Shown: piece after piece, positions 26,523-35,429 of the stretch | How the letters are laid out: every line of letters starts with the position of its first letter | Position numbering within the stretch: position 1 is the first letter of the stretch | Source of the DNA: Actinophytocola xanthii | Lineage (GTDB): Bacteria > Actinomycetota > Actinomycetes > Mycobacteriales > Pseudonocardiaceae | Length of the DNA stretch: 64,000 nt | Assembly: GCF_001921205.1 (NCBI RefSeq) | Contig: NZ_MSIE01000052.1 | Coordinates: 23,595-87,594, forward strand | Direction: 5' to 3' | The notes under the pieces: model-generated | Told to the model about the DNA's origin: nothing | Databases searched by the model: none | What the model saw: only the letters and a program-made list of their open reading frames with translations | Position numbers and translations under genes: made by a program

Positions 26523-27206
26523 GGTGGCGCGGCCGAGGCCGGCGTCCCTGGCCAGCACGATCGCCTCGCCCCGGTCGGCCACGCCGAGCTTTCCGTAGAT
26601 GTTGGAGATGTGGTTGCTCACCGTCTTGGCGGCGAGCCGGAGCGCGCGGGCGATCGCCGAGTTCGGGATCCCGTCGGCGAGCAGCGCCAGCACCTCCCGC
26701 TCGCGCGAGGTGAGCTCCGGGAACGGGTGGCCGTCGGGCTCGGTGGACCGGGAGAGCAGGGCGGTCATCCGCGTCGCCACCTGGGGGCAGAAGATCGACT
26801 CGCCGGCCGCGACGCCCTCGACGGCCCGCACGATCTGCCCGTGGGTCGCCGTCTTGAGCAGGTAGCCACGGGCCCCGGCACGGACGGCGCCGAGCACGGC
26901 CTCGTCGTCCTCGGCCGCGCTGAACACCAGTACCCCGGTCCCGGGTGCGCGCAGCAGCACCTCGCGAATGGTCGCCACACCGCCCAGCTCCCGCAGGTCC
27001 AGGTCGAGCATGAGCACGTCGGGACGGTGGGCGAGTGCGTCGCGCACGGCGACGCGCCCGTTTGGCGACTGCGCGACGACCTCGATCCGCTCGACCGCGC
27101 CGAGCACAGCCCGGAGCCCGGCGCGGATCACCGGCTGGTCGTCGGCCACCACCACCCGCACGGCCGCCTGCTCGTCCGCCCGCTGCCCCGCACCGGACTC
27201 GCCCAT
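26511..27206 (-). CDS. NarL-family response regulator (orphan)
   Basis: A 231-residue response regulator. The receiver domain has VVVADDQPVIRAG, the acceptor region DVLMLDLDLRELGG and the Lys in YLLKTATHG. The C-terminal LuxR domain is TSREREVLALLADGIPNSAIA...KTVSNHISNIYGKLG. ATG 27206 is chosen because GGAGG lies 7 nt upstream; an upstream TTG is possible. No histidine kinase gene is adjacent, so the phosphodonor or ligand is unknown. It may contribute to control of the neighbouring RiPP genes. Confidence 0.9.
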   Translation of the reverse strand: MGESGAGQRADEQAAVRVVVADDQPVIRAGLRAVLGAVERIEVVAQSPNGRVAVRDALAHRPDVLMLDLDLRELGGVATIREVLLRAPGTGVLVFSAAEDDEAVLGAVRAGARGYLLKTATHGQIVRAVEGVAAGESIFCPQVATRMTALLSRSTEPDGHPFPELTSREREVLALLADGIPNSAIARALRLAAKTVSNHISNIYGKLGVADRGEAIVLARDAGLGRATAAR

Positions 27207-27280
27207 GGGTGAACCTCCGCTCAACGCTGTGGCCCGACCCGTTGATCAGCATGGGGGCCCACGCTCTCACCGCGCCCTCT

Positions 27281-27316
27281 CGCCGCTCTCGCGGCGTCCG
27301 CCCCGGGTACGGGGCG
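27281..27316 (-). terminator. tandem hairpins downstream of the ROK gene
   Basis: Two GC-rich hairpins with 6-bp arms, 27281-27296 (CGCCGC/GCGGCG) and 27299-27316 (CGCCCC/GGGGCG), lie 27 nt beyond the ROK stop on the minus strand. Confidence 0.45.
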
Positions 27317-27342
27317 CGAGACCGCGCGAACCGCGCCGTGCC

Positions 27343-28545
27343 TCAGGCCAGCTCGCGGTCGAGAACGGTGGGGGACAGGGCGTGCCGCACGACCATGGCC
27401 GCCGCACCCAGGACGCCGGCGTTCGGGCCGGCGTGGGAGGGGACGATCCGCAGCCGCTCGGTCGCGAGCGGGAGGGAGCGCCGGTAGATGGACTCGCGGA
27501 CGCCGGCCAGCAGCATCTCACCGGCCTGGGCCAGCGAGCCGCCGACGACGATCACCGAGGGGTTGAACAGGCTCACCCCGGCCGCGAGCACCTCGCCGAT
27601 GTCCCGGCCGGCCTGGCGGACCTGCTGGCCGGCGACCAGGTTGCCGGCCTGGACGAGGGCGACGACGTCGGCGCTGGTGGTGGCGTCGATGCCGGCCGAC
27701 CGCAGCCTGGCGGCGACGGCCGGGCCGCTCGCGACGGCCTCCAGGCAGCCGCTGTTGCCGCACCGGCACGGGACGTCCCCCGCGCTCGGCGCCAGGATGT
27801 GGCCGAGGTCGCCGGCGGCACCGACGTCGCCGCGGTGCAGCTGGCCGTTGCTGACCAGACCGGAGCCGATACCGGTGGCGACCTTCACGAAGATCATGTT
27901 CTGCTCGCCGGGAAAGCAGCGGGCGTGCTCGCCGAGGGCCATCAGGTTGACCTCGTTGTCGACCAGCACGGAGACCGGGAAGTCTGCCTGCACCCTGGCC
28001 GGCACGTCGTAGCCGTTCCAGCCGGGCATGATCGGCGGATGGGTCGGCTTCCCGGTCGAGTGCTCGACCGGGCCGGGCAGACCGATGCCGACGCCGGCCA
28101 CCGGCGCGGTCAGCCCGTGCTCGACGCGCAGCCGCCGCCACGTGTCGGCGAGCACACCGAGCACCGTGTCCGGGCCGTCGGCGATGTCGAGCGTCAGCTT
28201 CTCGGTCACCAGCGGCTCACCGGTGAGGTCCGCGACGGCGACCGTCGCGTGGGTGGCGCCGACGTCGGCGGCGAGAGCGAGCCTGGCCCGGGCGTTGAAG
28301 ACGAACCGGCTCGCCGGCCGGCCGCCGGTGGCCGCGGCGTCGCCCCAGTCGGCGACGAGCCCGGCGTGCATCAGTGCGTCGAGGCGGGAGCGGACCGTGG
28401 AGCGGGCGAGTCCGGTCTCGGTCGCGAGCTCGGCCCGGGTACGGGCCTGGCCGTCGCGCAGCAGGCGCAGCAGCTCACCCGGCGACGTCGTGCCGTTCGA
28501 CGTCCCGGTCGACGCCGTCGGGGGGTACGTCTGCCGGTCCTGCAC
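27343..28545 (-). CDS. ROK-family transcriptional regulator
   Basis: About 400 residues. An N-terminal MarR-like winged helix (LLRLLRDGQARTRAELATETGLARSTVRSRLDAL) precedes a ROK sugar-kinase-like domain with VGVGIGLPGPVE, VATGIGSGLV and the zinc motif CRCGNSGCLEA. Such proteins repress sugar operons until the sugar binds. It is divergent from the Gfo/Idh gene and ABC transporter, its probable targets. The start is uncertain: GTG 28545 is the nearest plausible codon before the winged helix, but GGGGAG abuts it. The ATG at 28626 would place the N-terminus across the divergent promoter. Confidence 0.88.
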   Translation of the reverse strand: MQDRQTYPPTASTGTSNGTTSPGELLRLLRDGQARTRAELATETGLARSTVRSRLDALMHAGLVADWGDAAATGGRPASRFVFNARARLALAADVGATHATVAVADLTGEPLVTEKLTLDIADGPDTVLGVLADTWRRLRVEHGLTAPVAGVGIGLPGPVEHSTGKPTHPPIMPGWNGYDVPARVQADFPVSVLVDNEVNLMALGEHARCFPGEQNMIFVKVATGIGSGLVSNGQLHRGDVGAAGDLGHILAPSAGDVPCRCGNSGCLEAVASGPAVAARLRSAGIDATTSADVVALVQAGNLVAGQQVRQAGRDIGEVLAAGVSLFNPSVIVVGGSLAQAGEMLLAGVRESIYRRSLPLATERLRIVPSHAGPNAGVLGAAAMVVRHALSPTVLDRELA

Positions 28546-28619
28546 TCCCCAATTAAACCCAACGCGGGCGCTTCTGCCCGACGAAACGCCAGCGTAGGCC
28601 TTCCATGAACCACTTTTGA

Positions 28620-28649
28620 TTGACACGCGCCAGAAGTTCCGTTTACGTT
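28620..28649 (+). promoter_or_regulatory. sigma-70-type promoter giving a leaderless mRNA
   Basis: TTGACA (28620-28625), an 18-bp spacer and TACGTT (28644-28649). The predicted start of transcription coincides with the ATG at 28656, so the Gfo/Idh message should be leaderless; no ribosome-binding site is present. Confidence 0.6.
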
Positions 28650-28655
28650 CGCCGT

Positions 28656-29780
28656 ATGTCTGTGACCCACCTAACAGCCCCTGGTGAGCGGGTCGACTCG
28701 GAGCCCGTGACCTTGCGGGTCGGGGTGGTGGGAGCGGGTTTCATGGGGCGGGTCCACGCCGAGGCGGCCCGGCGCGCCGGCGCCACCGTCGTGGCGGCCA
28801 CCGCCTCCCGGCCGGACCGGGCGGCGGCCGCGGCCCGCGCGGTGGGCGCCGAGCGCGGCTACCCGGGGGTCGCCGAACTGCTCGGCACGGCCGGTGTCGA
28901 CGTCGTGCACATCTGCACCCCCAACGCCACGCACGCGCCGGTGGCGGCGGCAGCGCTCGCCGCGGGAGCCCACGTGGTGTGCGAGAAGCCGCTGGCCACC
29001 GGGTTGGCCGAGGCCACCGGGCTCGCCGCGGCGGCGGTCGACCGGGTGGCGACCGTGCCGTTCGTCTACCGGTTCCACCCGATGGTGCGCGAGCTGCGGG
29101 CGCGGCTCGCGGCCGGCGAGGCCGGCACCGTGGCCACCGTGACCGGCAGCTACCTGCAGGACTGGCTGTCGCGGCCGACCGACGACGACTGGCGGGTCGA
29201 CTCCGGCCTCGGCGGTGCCTCCCGCGCCTTCGGTGACATCGGCTCGCACTGGGCGGACCTGTTCGAGTTCGTCACCGGCGACCGGATCACCCGGCTCAGC
29301 GCCAGGACCGCCGTCGTGCACGAGCGCGGAACCCAGCAGGTCCCGCCGACCGAGGACCTGGCCGCGTTGTTGTTCACCACGGCCGCCGGCACCGTCGGCA
29401 CGCTCGTCGTGTCGCAGGTGGCCGCGGGCCGCAAGAACCGACTGCACCTGGAGATCTCCGGCACGGACGCCAGCTTCGCCTTCGATCAGGAGGACCCGGA
29501 GCGGCTCTGGGCCGGCCGGCGTGCCGGCGGGCAGGTACTACTGCGCGACCCGGCGACACTGCACCCGTCGGCAGCACGGTACGTGCGCCTGCCCGCCGGT
29601 CACGCCCAGGGATACCAGGACTGCTTCGACGCCTTCGTCGCCGACACCTACGCCGCCATCCGCGGCGAGGCGCCGGCCGGCCTACCCACCTTCGCCGACG
29701 GCCTGCGTACCGTCCGCGTCACCGACGCCGTCCTGTCCTCGGCCGCCGGGGACGGGGAGTGGGTCGAGGTGACGCCGTGA
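28656..29780 (+). CDS. Gfo/Idh/MocA-family sugar oxidoreductase
   Basis: A 374-residue NAD(P)-dependent dehydrogenase. The N-terminal Rossmann fold shows VGVVGAGFMGRVHAEAA, and the family signature is CEKPLATG; the C-terminal alpha/beta domain contains the GGASRAFGDIGSHWADL helix with the usual Asp and His. It is predicted to oxidise a sugar, polyol or inositol, possibly at C3 to give a 3-keto-sugar as ThuB does (inference from the ThuA-like partner). The start is the ATG placed by the leaderless promoter; in-frame codons upstream would overlap the -35. First gene of the sugar operon. Confidence 0.9.
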   Translation: MSVTHLTAPGERVDSEPVTLRVGVVGAGFMGRVHAEAARRAGATVVAATASRPDRAAAAARAVGAERGYPGVAELLGTAGVDVVHICTPNATHAPVAAAALAAGAHVVCEKPLATGLAEATGLAAAAVDRVATVPFVYRFHPMVRELRARLAAGEAGTVATVTGSYLQDWLSRPTDDDWRVDSGLGGASRAFGDIGSHWADLFEFVTGDRITRLSARTAVVHERGTQQVPPTEDLAALLFTTAAGTVGTLVVSQVAAGRKNRLHLEISGTDASFAFDQEDPERLWAGRRAGGQVLLRDPATLHPSAARYVRLPAGHAQGYQDCFDAFVADTYAAIRGEAPAGLPTFADGLRTVRVTDAVLSSAAGDGEWVEVTP

Positions 29781-29811
29781 ACCCGGCCACCACGCGCAGG
29801 GAGTCGGCCCG

Positions 29812-31302
29812 GTGAGGACCACCATCACACTCGCGGGGATCAGCAAGTCGTTCCTCGGCGTGCCCGTCCTGCGGGGGGTGGACCTGGAGCTGCGCGGCGG
29901 CGAGGTGCACGCGCTGATGGGGGAGAACGGCGCCGGCAAGTCGACCCTGCTCAAGGTGCTCGCCGGGGTGCACCGCCCGGACGCCGGGTCGATCGAGATC
30001 GACGGTGTCGAGCACAGCTTCGCCGGGCCCGCCGACGCGCAGCGGGCCGGCATCGCGATCATCCACCAGGAGTTCACCCTGCTGCCGCACCGCAGCGTCG
30101 CCGAGAACGTGTACCTCGGGCGCGAGCCCGTGCGCCGGCTGCGGGTGGACCGCCGGCGGATGGTCGAGGAGACCGCGCGGCTGCTCGACTGGCTCGGCGA
30201 GGACGGCGTCGACCCCACCGCCCCGGTGTCCGCACTGCCGGTCGCCCAGCGGCAGGTCGTCGAGATCGTCAAGGCGCTGTCCACCGACGCCCGCGTGCTG
30301 GCGATGGACGAGCCGACCGCCGCTCTCGCCGACCACGAGGTCGAGCTGCTCTACGACCTCGTGCGCCGGCTGCGCCAGCGCGGCATCGCGATCCTCTACG
30401 TCTCCCACCGGATGCGTGAGGTCTTCGATCTCAGCGACCGGATCACCGTGCTCAAGGACGGCGCCTTCGTGACCTGCGCGCCGACCGCCGAGCTGACCTC
30501 GGCCGACCTCGTGCGGCACATGGTCGGGCGCGAGCTGGGCACGCTCTACCCCGAGCGCGCCGACCCGGCGGGTCTCGGCGCGGTCCGGCTCGCGCTGCGC
30601 GGCGCCGGCAACGCCCGGGTGCGCGAGGTCGACCTCGAGGTCCGCGCCGGTGAGATCGTGGGCGTCGCGGGGTTGCAGGGGTCCGGCCGGTCGGCCCTGG
30701 CACGGGCGGTGTTCGGCGTCGAGCCGTTCACCAGCGGGACGCTCGAGCTCGACGGGGTGGCCACCCGGATCACCAGTCCGCGCGGGGCGGTGCGGCAGGG
30801 CGTCGCGTTCGTCACCGAGGACCGCAAGGGCGAGGGGCTCGCGTTGCGCCAGTCGGTGCGCGACAACGCCCTGCTCGTGCGCCGCTCCGCGCTCCCGCCC
30901 CGCCGCGGGCGGGCCGCCGTGGACCTGGCCGCGCTGCTGGAGTCGGTCAACGTCGTGGCCCGGGACGAGCACCAGGAGGTGCGCTTCCTGTCCGGGGGCA
31001 ACCAGCAGAAGGTCGTCCTCGCCAAGTGGCTGGCGGTGGACCCGGCGGTGCTGGTGGCCGACGAGCCGACCCGCGGCATCGACGTCGGCGCCAAGAAGGC
31101 GGTGCACCACCTGCTGCGGGAGCTGGCCGACCGGGGCGTGGCGGTGCTGATGATCTCCTCGGAGCTGCCCGAGCTGATCGGCATGAGCGACCGCATCCTC
31201 GTGATGCACGACGGCCGGCTCGCCGGTGAGCTGCCCGCCGGGGCGAGCGAGACGGCGGTGATGGCCCTGGCGACGGGGCACGGCGTGGGCGAGGTCGCGT
31301 GA
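29812..31302 (+). CDS. sugar ABC transporter ATP-binding protein, RbsA-like (double ATPase)
   Basis: A 496-residue tandem ATPase of the ribose/xylose/galactoside importer class. The first half has Walker A GENGAGKST and Walker B VLAMDEPTAAL; the second half keeps a modified Walker A (LQGSGRSALARAVFG) and the signature LSGGNQQKV with Walker B VLVADEPTRGIDVGAKK, the usual arrangement of RbsA-like proteins. It starts at GTG 29812 with GGGAG upstream and overlaps the permease start by GTGA. It energises uptake through the two permeases that follow. Confidence 0.94.
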   Translation: MRTTITLAGISKSFLGVPVLRGVDLELRGGEVHALMGENGAGKSTLLKVLAGVHRPDAGSIEIDGVEHSFAGPADAQRAGIAIIHQEFTLLPHRSVAENVYLGREPVRRLRVDRRRMVEETARLLDWLGEDGVDPTAPVSALPVAQRQVVEIVKALSTDARVLAMDEPTAALADHEVELLYDLVRRLRQRGIAILYVSHRMREVFDLSDRITVLKDGAFVTCAPTAELTSADLVRHMVGRELGTLYPERADPAGLGAVRLALRGAGNARVREVDLEVRAGEIVGVAGLQGSGRSALARAVFGVEPFTSGTLELDGVATRITSPRGAVRQGVAFVTEDRKGEGLALRQSVRDNALLVRRSALPPRRGRAAVDLAALLESVNVVARDEHQEVRFLSGGNQQKVVLAKWLAVDPAVLVADEPTRGIDVGAKKAVHHLLRELADRGVAVLMISSELPELIGMSDRILVMHDGRLAGELPAGASETAVMALATGHGVGEVA

Positions 31303-32309
31303 CGGTCCAGGAGAAGCCCCTGCCCGTCCGGACGGTGCCGGCCCGGACGAGGAGCCGGGGCTTCGCGTTCACGCCCACGGTCGTGGTCTACCTCGCGCTG
31401 GCGGTGCTGCTGGTCGTGGGCAGCGTGCTGGTCGCGCTGCGCGGCGGGGTGCTGCTCGACCAGGCGGGGCTGCTCAACATCTTCACCCGGGCCACGGCGC
31501 TGGGCCTGGTCGCGATCGGGCAGACGATCGTGATCCTGGCCGGCTCGCTCGACCTGTCGGTCGCCTACCTCGTCGGCCTCACCTCGCTGGTCGCCGCCGA
31601 GACCATGGCCGGCCAGGCCGGCATGATCGTCCCCGGCGTGCTGCTCGCGCTGGCCGTCGCCGCGGTCGTCGGCCTGGTCAACGGGCTCGTGATCACCGTC
31701 CTGCGGGCCAACGCGTTCATCGCGACACTCGGCGTCGCGCTCGTCCTGCGCGGCTACCTCGAGCACAACTACACCGGACCCGCGGGCGAGGTGCCCCGGA
31801 CCTTCCAGCACCTCGGCTACGACCGGGTGGGTCCGGTACCGGTCGCGGCGCTGCTCATGCTGGGCATCGCGGCGATGTGCTGGTGGCTGCTCACCCGCTC
31901 CCGCCCCGGCTACCACCTCTACGCCGTGGGCGGTGACCTCGAGGTCGCCCGGCTCTCCGGGGTGCGGACGCGCCGCACGATCGTGACCGCGCACGTGCTG
32001 TGCTCGGTGGCCGCGGGGCTCGCCGGGATCTACCTGGCCAGCCGGCTCGGGTCCGGTGCCCCGTACGTCGGCACGGACGCCGGCTTCGACCTCGAGTCGA
32101 TCGCCGCCGTCGTGCTCGGCGGCACGCTGCTGGCCGGCGGTCGCGGCGGCGTCGTCGGCACGATCGGCGGCGTGTTCATTCTGGCCACGCTGGACACCGT
32201 GTTCGACGACCTCGCCGTCGACCCGTTCTTCAAGGACGTCGTCCGGGGCGTCGTGCTGGTCACCGCGGTGGCCCTCTACGCCCGACGCACGGTGAGGAGG
32301 CAGTCGTGA
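31299..32309 (+). CDS. sugar ABC transporter permease, RbsC-like (1)
   Basis: A 336-residue membrane protein with about 8-10 helices of the BPD_transp_2 family; IGQTIVILAGSLDLSVAYLVGLTS is the diagnostic segment. It starts at GTG 31299, overlapping the ATPase stop, and ends in a GTGA overlap with the second permease. It presumably forms a heterodimeric channel with that second permease. Confidence 0.93.
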   Translation: MTVQEKPLPVRTVPARTRSRGFAFTPTVVVYLALAVLLVVGSVLVALRGGVLLDQAGLLNIFTRATALGLVAIGQTIVILAGSLDLSVAYLVGLTSLVAAETMAGQAGMIVPGVLLALAVAAVVGLVNGLVITVLRANAFIATLGVALVLRGYLEHNYTGPAGEVPRTFQHLGYDRVGPVPVAALLMLGIAAMCWWLLTRSRPGYHLYAVGGDLEVARLSGVRTRRTIVTAHVLCSVAAGLAGIYLASRLGSGAPYVGTDAGFDLESIAAVVLGGTLLAGGRGGVVGTIGGVFILATLDTVFDDLAVDPFFKDVVRGVVLVTAVALYARRTVRRQS

Positions 32310-33304
32310 GCTTCCGTCCGCGGCTGGCCGAGGGCACCGCGCCCGTCCTGGTCGTGCTGGTCGTGCTGCTGGTCGGGCTGGCCATCGCCGGCCCCGCCTA
32401 CAGCTCGCCGGAGGGCTATCTCGCGCTGCTCAAGCGGGCCGCGCCGCTGATGATCCTCGCGATCGGCCAGTACTTCGTGATCGTGTCCGGCGGGTTCGAC
32501 CTCTCGGTCGGCGCCCTGGTCACCGCCGGTGTGGTGATCGCGGCCAGGCTCATCGACGGCGAGGACTCGGCCACGGCGTGGGTGATCCTCCTCGTGCTGG
32601 CGTTCGGCCTGCTCGTGGGGCTGGTCAACGGGCTGGTCACCACCGTGCTGCTGGTGCCCTCGTTCATCGTCACGCTGGGCATGCTGCTGGTGCTCGACGG
32701 CGCGGTGTTCCTGTGGACCGGTGGCGCCCCGCGCGGGGCGTTGTCGCCGGGCTTCCGCGAGTTCGGCCGGGGCGCGGTCGACGTGCCGCTGCTGGGCGAG
32801 GTCCCGTGGTCGGTGCTGATCCTGCTCGCGATCCTGGCGGCGGCGGTGCTGTTCATGCGCGGCGGTACCGGCCGGGCGCTGGTCGCCGTCGGCGACAACG
32901 AGCAGGCGGTCCGGCTCTCCGGTGGGCGGGTGAACCGGCTGCGACTGCTGGCGTTCGTGCTCTCCGGTCTGCTGGCCGCGGTCGCCGCGATCCTGCTCGG
33001 CGGCTTCGCCGGGGTCTCTGCCCAGGTCGGCGCCGGCCTGGAGTTCCGTGCGATCACCGCGGTCGTGCTGGGCGGAGTCCTGCTCGGCGGCGGCCGCGGG
33101 TCGGTCGTCGCCGCCACCGCCGGCGCCCTGTCGCTGGAGGCGCTGTTCACCCTGCTGAACCTGCTCGGCGTCGCGGGCGCCCTCGAGTCGGCGGTCCAGG
33201 GCGTGATCATCATCGGCGCCGTCGCCTACGCCTCCCTGGGTGTCGGGCTGCGACACCGGTTCACCCGCACGACCACCAAGCAACCCGCGACAGCCTCCGG
33301 ATAG
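32306..33304 (+). CDS. sugar ABC transporter permease, RbsC-like (2)
   Basis: A 332-residue permease homologous to the preceding one: IGQYFVIVSGGFDLSVGALVTAG is the matching segment, with VVLGGVLLGGGRGSVVAATAGA near the C-terminus. GTG 32306 overlaps the upstream stop. The gene is followed, after 29 bp with a GAGGAG ribosome-binding site, by the binding-protein gene. Confidence 0.93.
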   Translation: MSFRPRLAEGTAPVLVVLVVLLVGLAIAGPAYSSPEGYLALLKRAAPLMILAIGQYFVIVSGGFDLSVGALVTAGVVIAARLIDGEDSATAWVILLVLAFGLLVGLVNGLVTTVLLVPSFIVTLGMLLVLDGAVFLWTGGAPRGALSPGFREFGRGAVDVPLLGEVPWSVLILLAILAAAVLFMRGGTGRALVAVGDNEQAVRLSGGRVNRLRLLAFVLSGLLAAVAAILLGGFAGVSAQVGAGLEFRAITAVVLGGVLLGGGRGSVVAATAGALSLEALFTLLNLLGVAGALESAVQGVIIIGAVAYASLGVGLRHRFTRTTTKQPATASG

Positions 33305-33333
33305 CCCCCCACCCCGAGAGCCCGAGGAGATCG

Positions 33334-34515
33334 ATGACCCCGACCAGGATCCTCACCGCGATGGCGGCGGTCGCCGCCCTGGTGCTCGCGGCCTGTTCCA
33401 GCGAGCTGCCGGAGGAGAACGCGCCCGGCGGCGACACCTCGACGGGCGAGGCGGCGAAGTCGGAGTTCTTCGACCAGGCCGAGTACGAGCGCCAGCTCGC
33501 CTTCCGCGACGCGAAACCCGAGGGCCCGGCGGACCGGCCGTGGGAGCAGATGCTCGAGCCGGAGCTGGTCGACACCGCCCAGTACGCCAAGCCGGGCGGG
33601 AACTACACGATCTGCTTCTCCAACGCCGCGGTGGACAACCCGTGGCGGCAGGTCGGCTTCAAGACCATGCAGCGCGAGGTGGAGCTGCACCCCGAGATCA
33701 CCGAGTTCACCGTGCTCGACGCGGAGGCCAAGGACGACAAGCAGATCAGCGACATCCAGTCGTTGAGCGGCCAGAGCTGCAGCGCGATCATCATCTCGCC
33801 GAACACCACGGCCACGCTCACGCCGGCGGTGGAGGCTGCCTGTGACACCGGGGTGCCGGTGATCGTGTTCGACCGCGGCGTGAACACCGACTGCCCGGTC
33901 ACGTTCATCCACCCCATCGGCGGGTTCGCCTTCGGCGCCGACGGCGCGGAGTTCCTCACCGAGCAGGTCCAGCCCGGCGGCAAGATCCTCGCCCTGCGGA
34001 TCCTGCCGGGCGTGGACGTGCTGGAGCAGCGCTGGGCGGCGGCCAACGAGATCTTCGGCGAGAGCGAGCTCGACGTGGTGGGCGTGGAGTTCACCGACGG
34101 CGACGCGGCCAAGACCAAGAGCATCGTCGCCGACTACCTCCAGCGCGAGGGCGAGATCGACGGTGTGTGGATGGACGCGGGCGCGACGGCCGTCGCCGCC
34201 GTCGAGGCGTTCCAGGACGCCGGCGTCGAGGTGCCCGCGTTCGTCGGCGAGGACCAGCAGGACTTCCTGCGCCTGTGGGTGGACGAGGACCTGACCGCGG
34301 TCGCCCCGACCTACCCCACCTACCAGTGGCGGACCCCGATCATCGCCGCGCTGCGGATCCTCAAGGGCGAGCAGGTGCCCAGCGAGTGGGTGCTCCCGCA
34401 GCCGCGGATCACCGACGCCGACGTGGCGGACTACGTGGCGCAGGACATGCCGCCGCTGCACTACGCGATGTGCGGCTGCGAGGACATGCCCGGATACCCG
34501 GGGCCCTGGCAGTGA
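33334..34515 (+). CDS. sugar ABC transporter substrate-binding lipoprotein
   Basis: A 393-residue lipoprotein. The signal peptide ends in the lipobox LAAC (Cys21), followed by a Glu/Gly-rich linker. The mature part is a type I periplasmic-binding fold of the ribose-binding class (NYTICFSNAAVDNPWRQVGFKTM, then IIISPNTTATLTPAVEAA and VIVFDRGVNTDCPVTFIHP). It captures the sugar outside the membrane for the two RbsC-like permeases. The ATG has GAGGAG 6 nt upstream. The gene ends in a GTGA overlap with the isomerase gene. The sugar is not identifiable from sequence. Confidence 0.92.
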   Translation: MTPTRILTAMAAVAALVLAACSSELPEENAPGGDTSTGEAAKSEFFDQAEYERQLAFRDAKPEGPADRPWEQMLEPELVDTAQYAKPGGNYTICFSNAAVDNPWRQVGFKTMQREVELHPEITEFTVLDAEAKDDKQISDIQSLSGQSCSAIIISPNTTATLTPAVEAACDTGVPVIVFDRGVNTDCPVTFIHPIGGFAFGADGAEFLTEQVQPGGKILALRILPGVDVLEQRWAAANEIFGESELDVVGVEFTDGDAAKTKSIVADYLQREGEIDGVWMDAGATAVAAVEAFQDAGVEVPAFVGEDQQDFLRLWVDEDLTAVAPTYPTYQWRTPIIAALRILKGEQVPSEWVLPQPRITDADVADYVAQDMPPLHYAMCGCEDMPGYPGPWQ

Positions 34516-35369
34516 ACCAGCACCCCGTGGGGGTCAACACCTGGGTCTGGACCTCCCCGCTGACCGACCCGACCCTGGCGGAGCTGGCCGCCAGGGTCGC
34601 CGGCTGGGGCTTCGACGTGCTCGAGCTGCCGGTCGAGAACGTGGGGGACTGGACACCGCGCGAGGCCGCCCGCGTGCTCGGCGACCACGGCCTCGGCGCG
34701 ACCGTGTGCCTGGTGATGCCGCCCGGGCGCGAGCTGGTCCGCGCCGACCCGATGACCGTCAAGTCCACCCAGGAGTACCTGCGTTCGGTGGTCGACGCCG
34801 CGGCCGTGGTGGGTTCACCGGTGATCGCCGGGCCCGCCTACGCCTCGGTCGGTCGAACCTGGCGCATGTCGGCAGCCGACCGGGCAGCCGCCTACGCCGA
34901 GCTCGCCGAGAACCTCGGCCCCGTGCTGGAGTACGCGGCGAGTGCCGGGGTGACCGTCGCCGTCGAGCCGCTCAACCGCTACGAGACGAGCCTGCTCAAC
35001 ACCGTCGCGCAGACCCTCGAGGCGATCGACGGCCTGCCGAACTGCGGGGTGGCCCTCGACCTCTACCACCAGAACATCGAGGAGGCCGACCTCACCGGGG
35101 CGATCCGCGCCGCCAGGGGCCGCATCGCGCACGTCCAGGTCTGCGGCAACGACCGCGGCGCCCCCGGTGCCGACCACCTCGACTGGCCAGCGATCCTCGC
35201 CGCGATCGACGACGCCGGCTACACCGGCCCGCTCTGCGTCGAGTCGTTCACCGGCGAGAACGCCACGATCGCGACCGCGGCGTCGATCTGGCGCCCGCTC
35301 GCCCCCACCCAGGACGACCTCGCCCGAACCGGCCTGCGCCACCTGCGGGCGGTGATGGGCACCAGCTGA
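34512..35369 (+). CDS. sugar phosphate isomerase/epimerase family (TIM barrel)
   Basis: A 285-residue AP_endonuc_2-fold protein related to D-tagatose/L-ribulose 3-epimerases and IolE/IolI. Metal-ligand segments are VAVEPLNRYE (Glu), VALDLYHQNIEE (Asp/His), IAHVQVCGNDRGAPG (His) and GPLCVESF (Glu). The GTG start overlaps the binding-protein stop, so it is in the same operon. It probably isomerises the imported sugar or its keto form; Gfo/Idh, TIM-barrel and ThuA-type proteins together recall 3-keto-sugar pathways (inference). Confidence 0.88.
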   Translation: MNQHPVGVNTWVWTSPLTDPTLAELAARVAGWGFDVLELPVENVGDWTPREAARVLGDHGLGATVCLVMPPGRELVRADPMTVKSTQEYLRSVVDAAAVVGSPVIAGPAYASVGRTWRMSAADRAAAYAELAENLGPVLEYAASAGVTVAVEPLNRYETSLLNTVAQTLEAIDGLPNCGVALDLYHQNIEEADLTGAIRAARGRIAHVQVCGNDRGAPGADHLDWPAILAAIDDAGYTGPLCVESFTGENATIATAASIWRPLAPTQDDLARTGLRHLRAVMGTS

Positions 35370-35429
35370 CACCCGTCCTCCGACGGCGCCGGCACGCCGC
35401 GGGGCACCCCACGCGAAACGGGAGCAACG

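Noticed and set aside
26968..28608. Plus-strand ORF over the ROK gene.
   Set aside because: Antisense shadow; the ROK zinc and glycine motifs support the minus strand.
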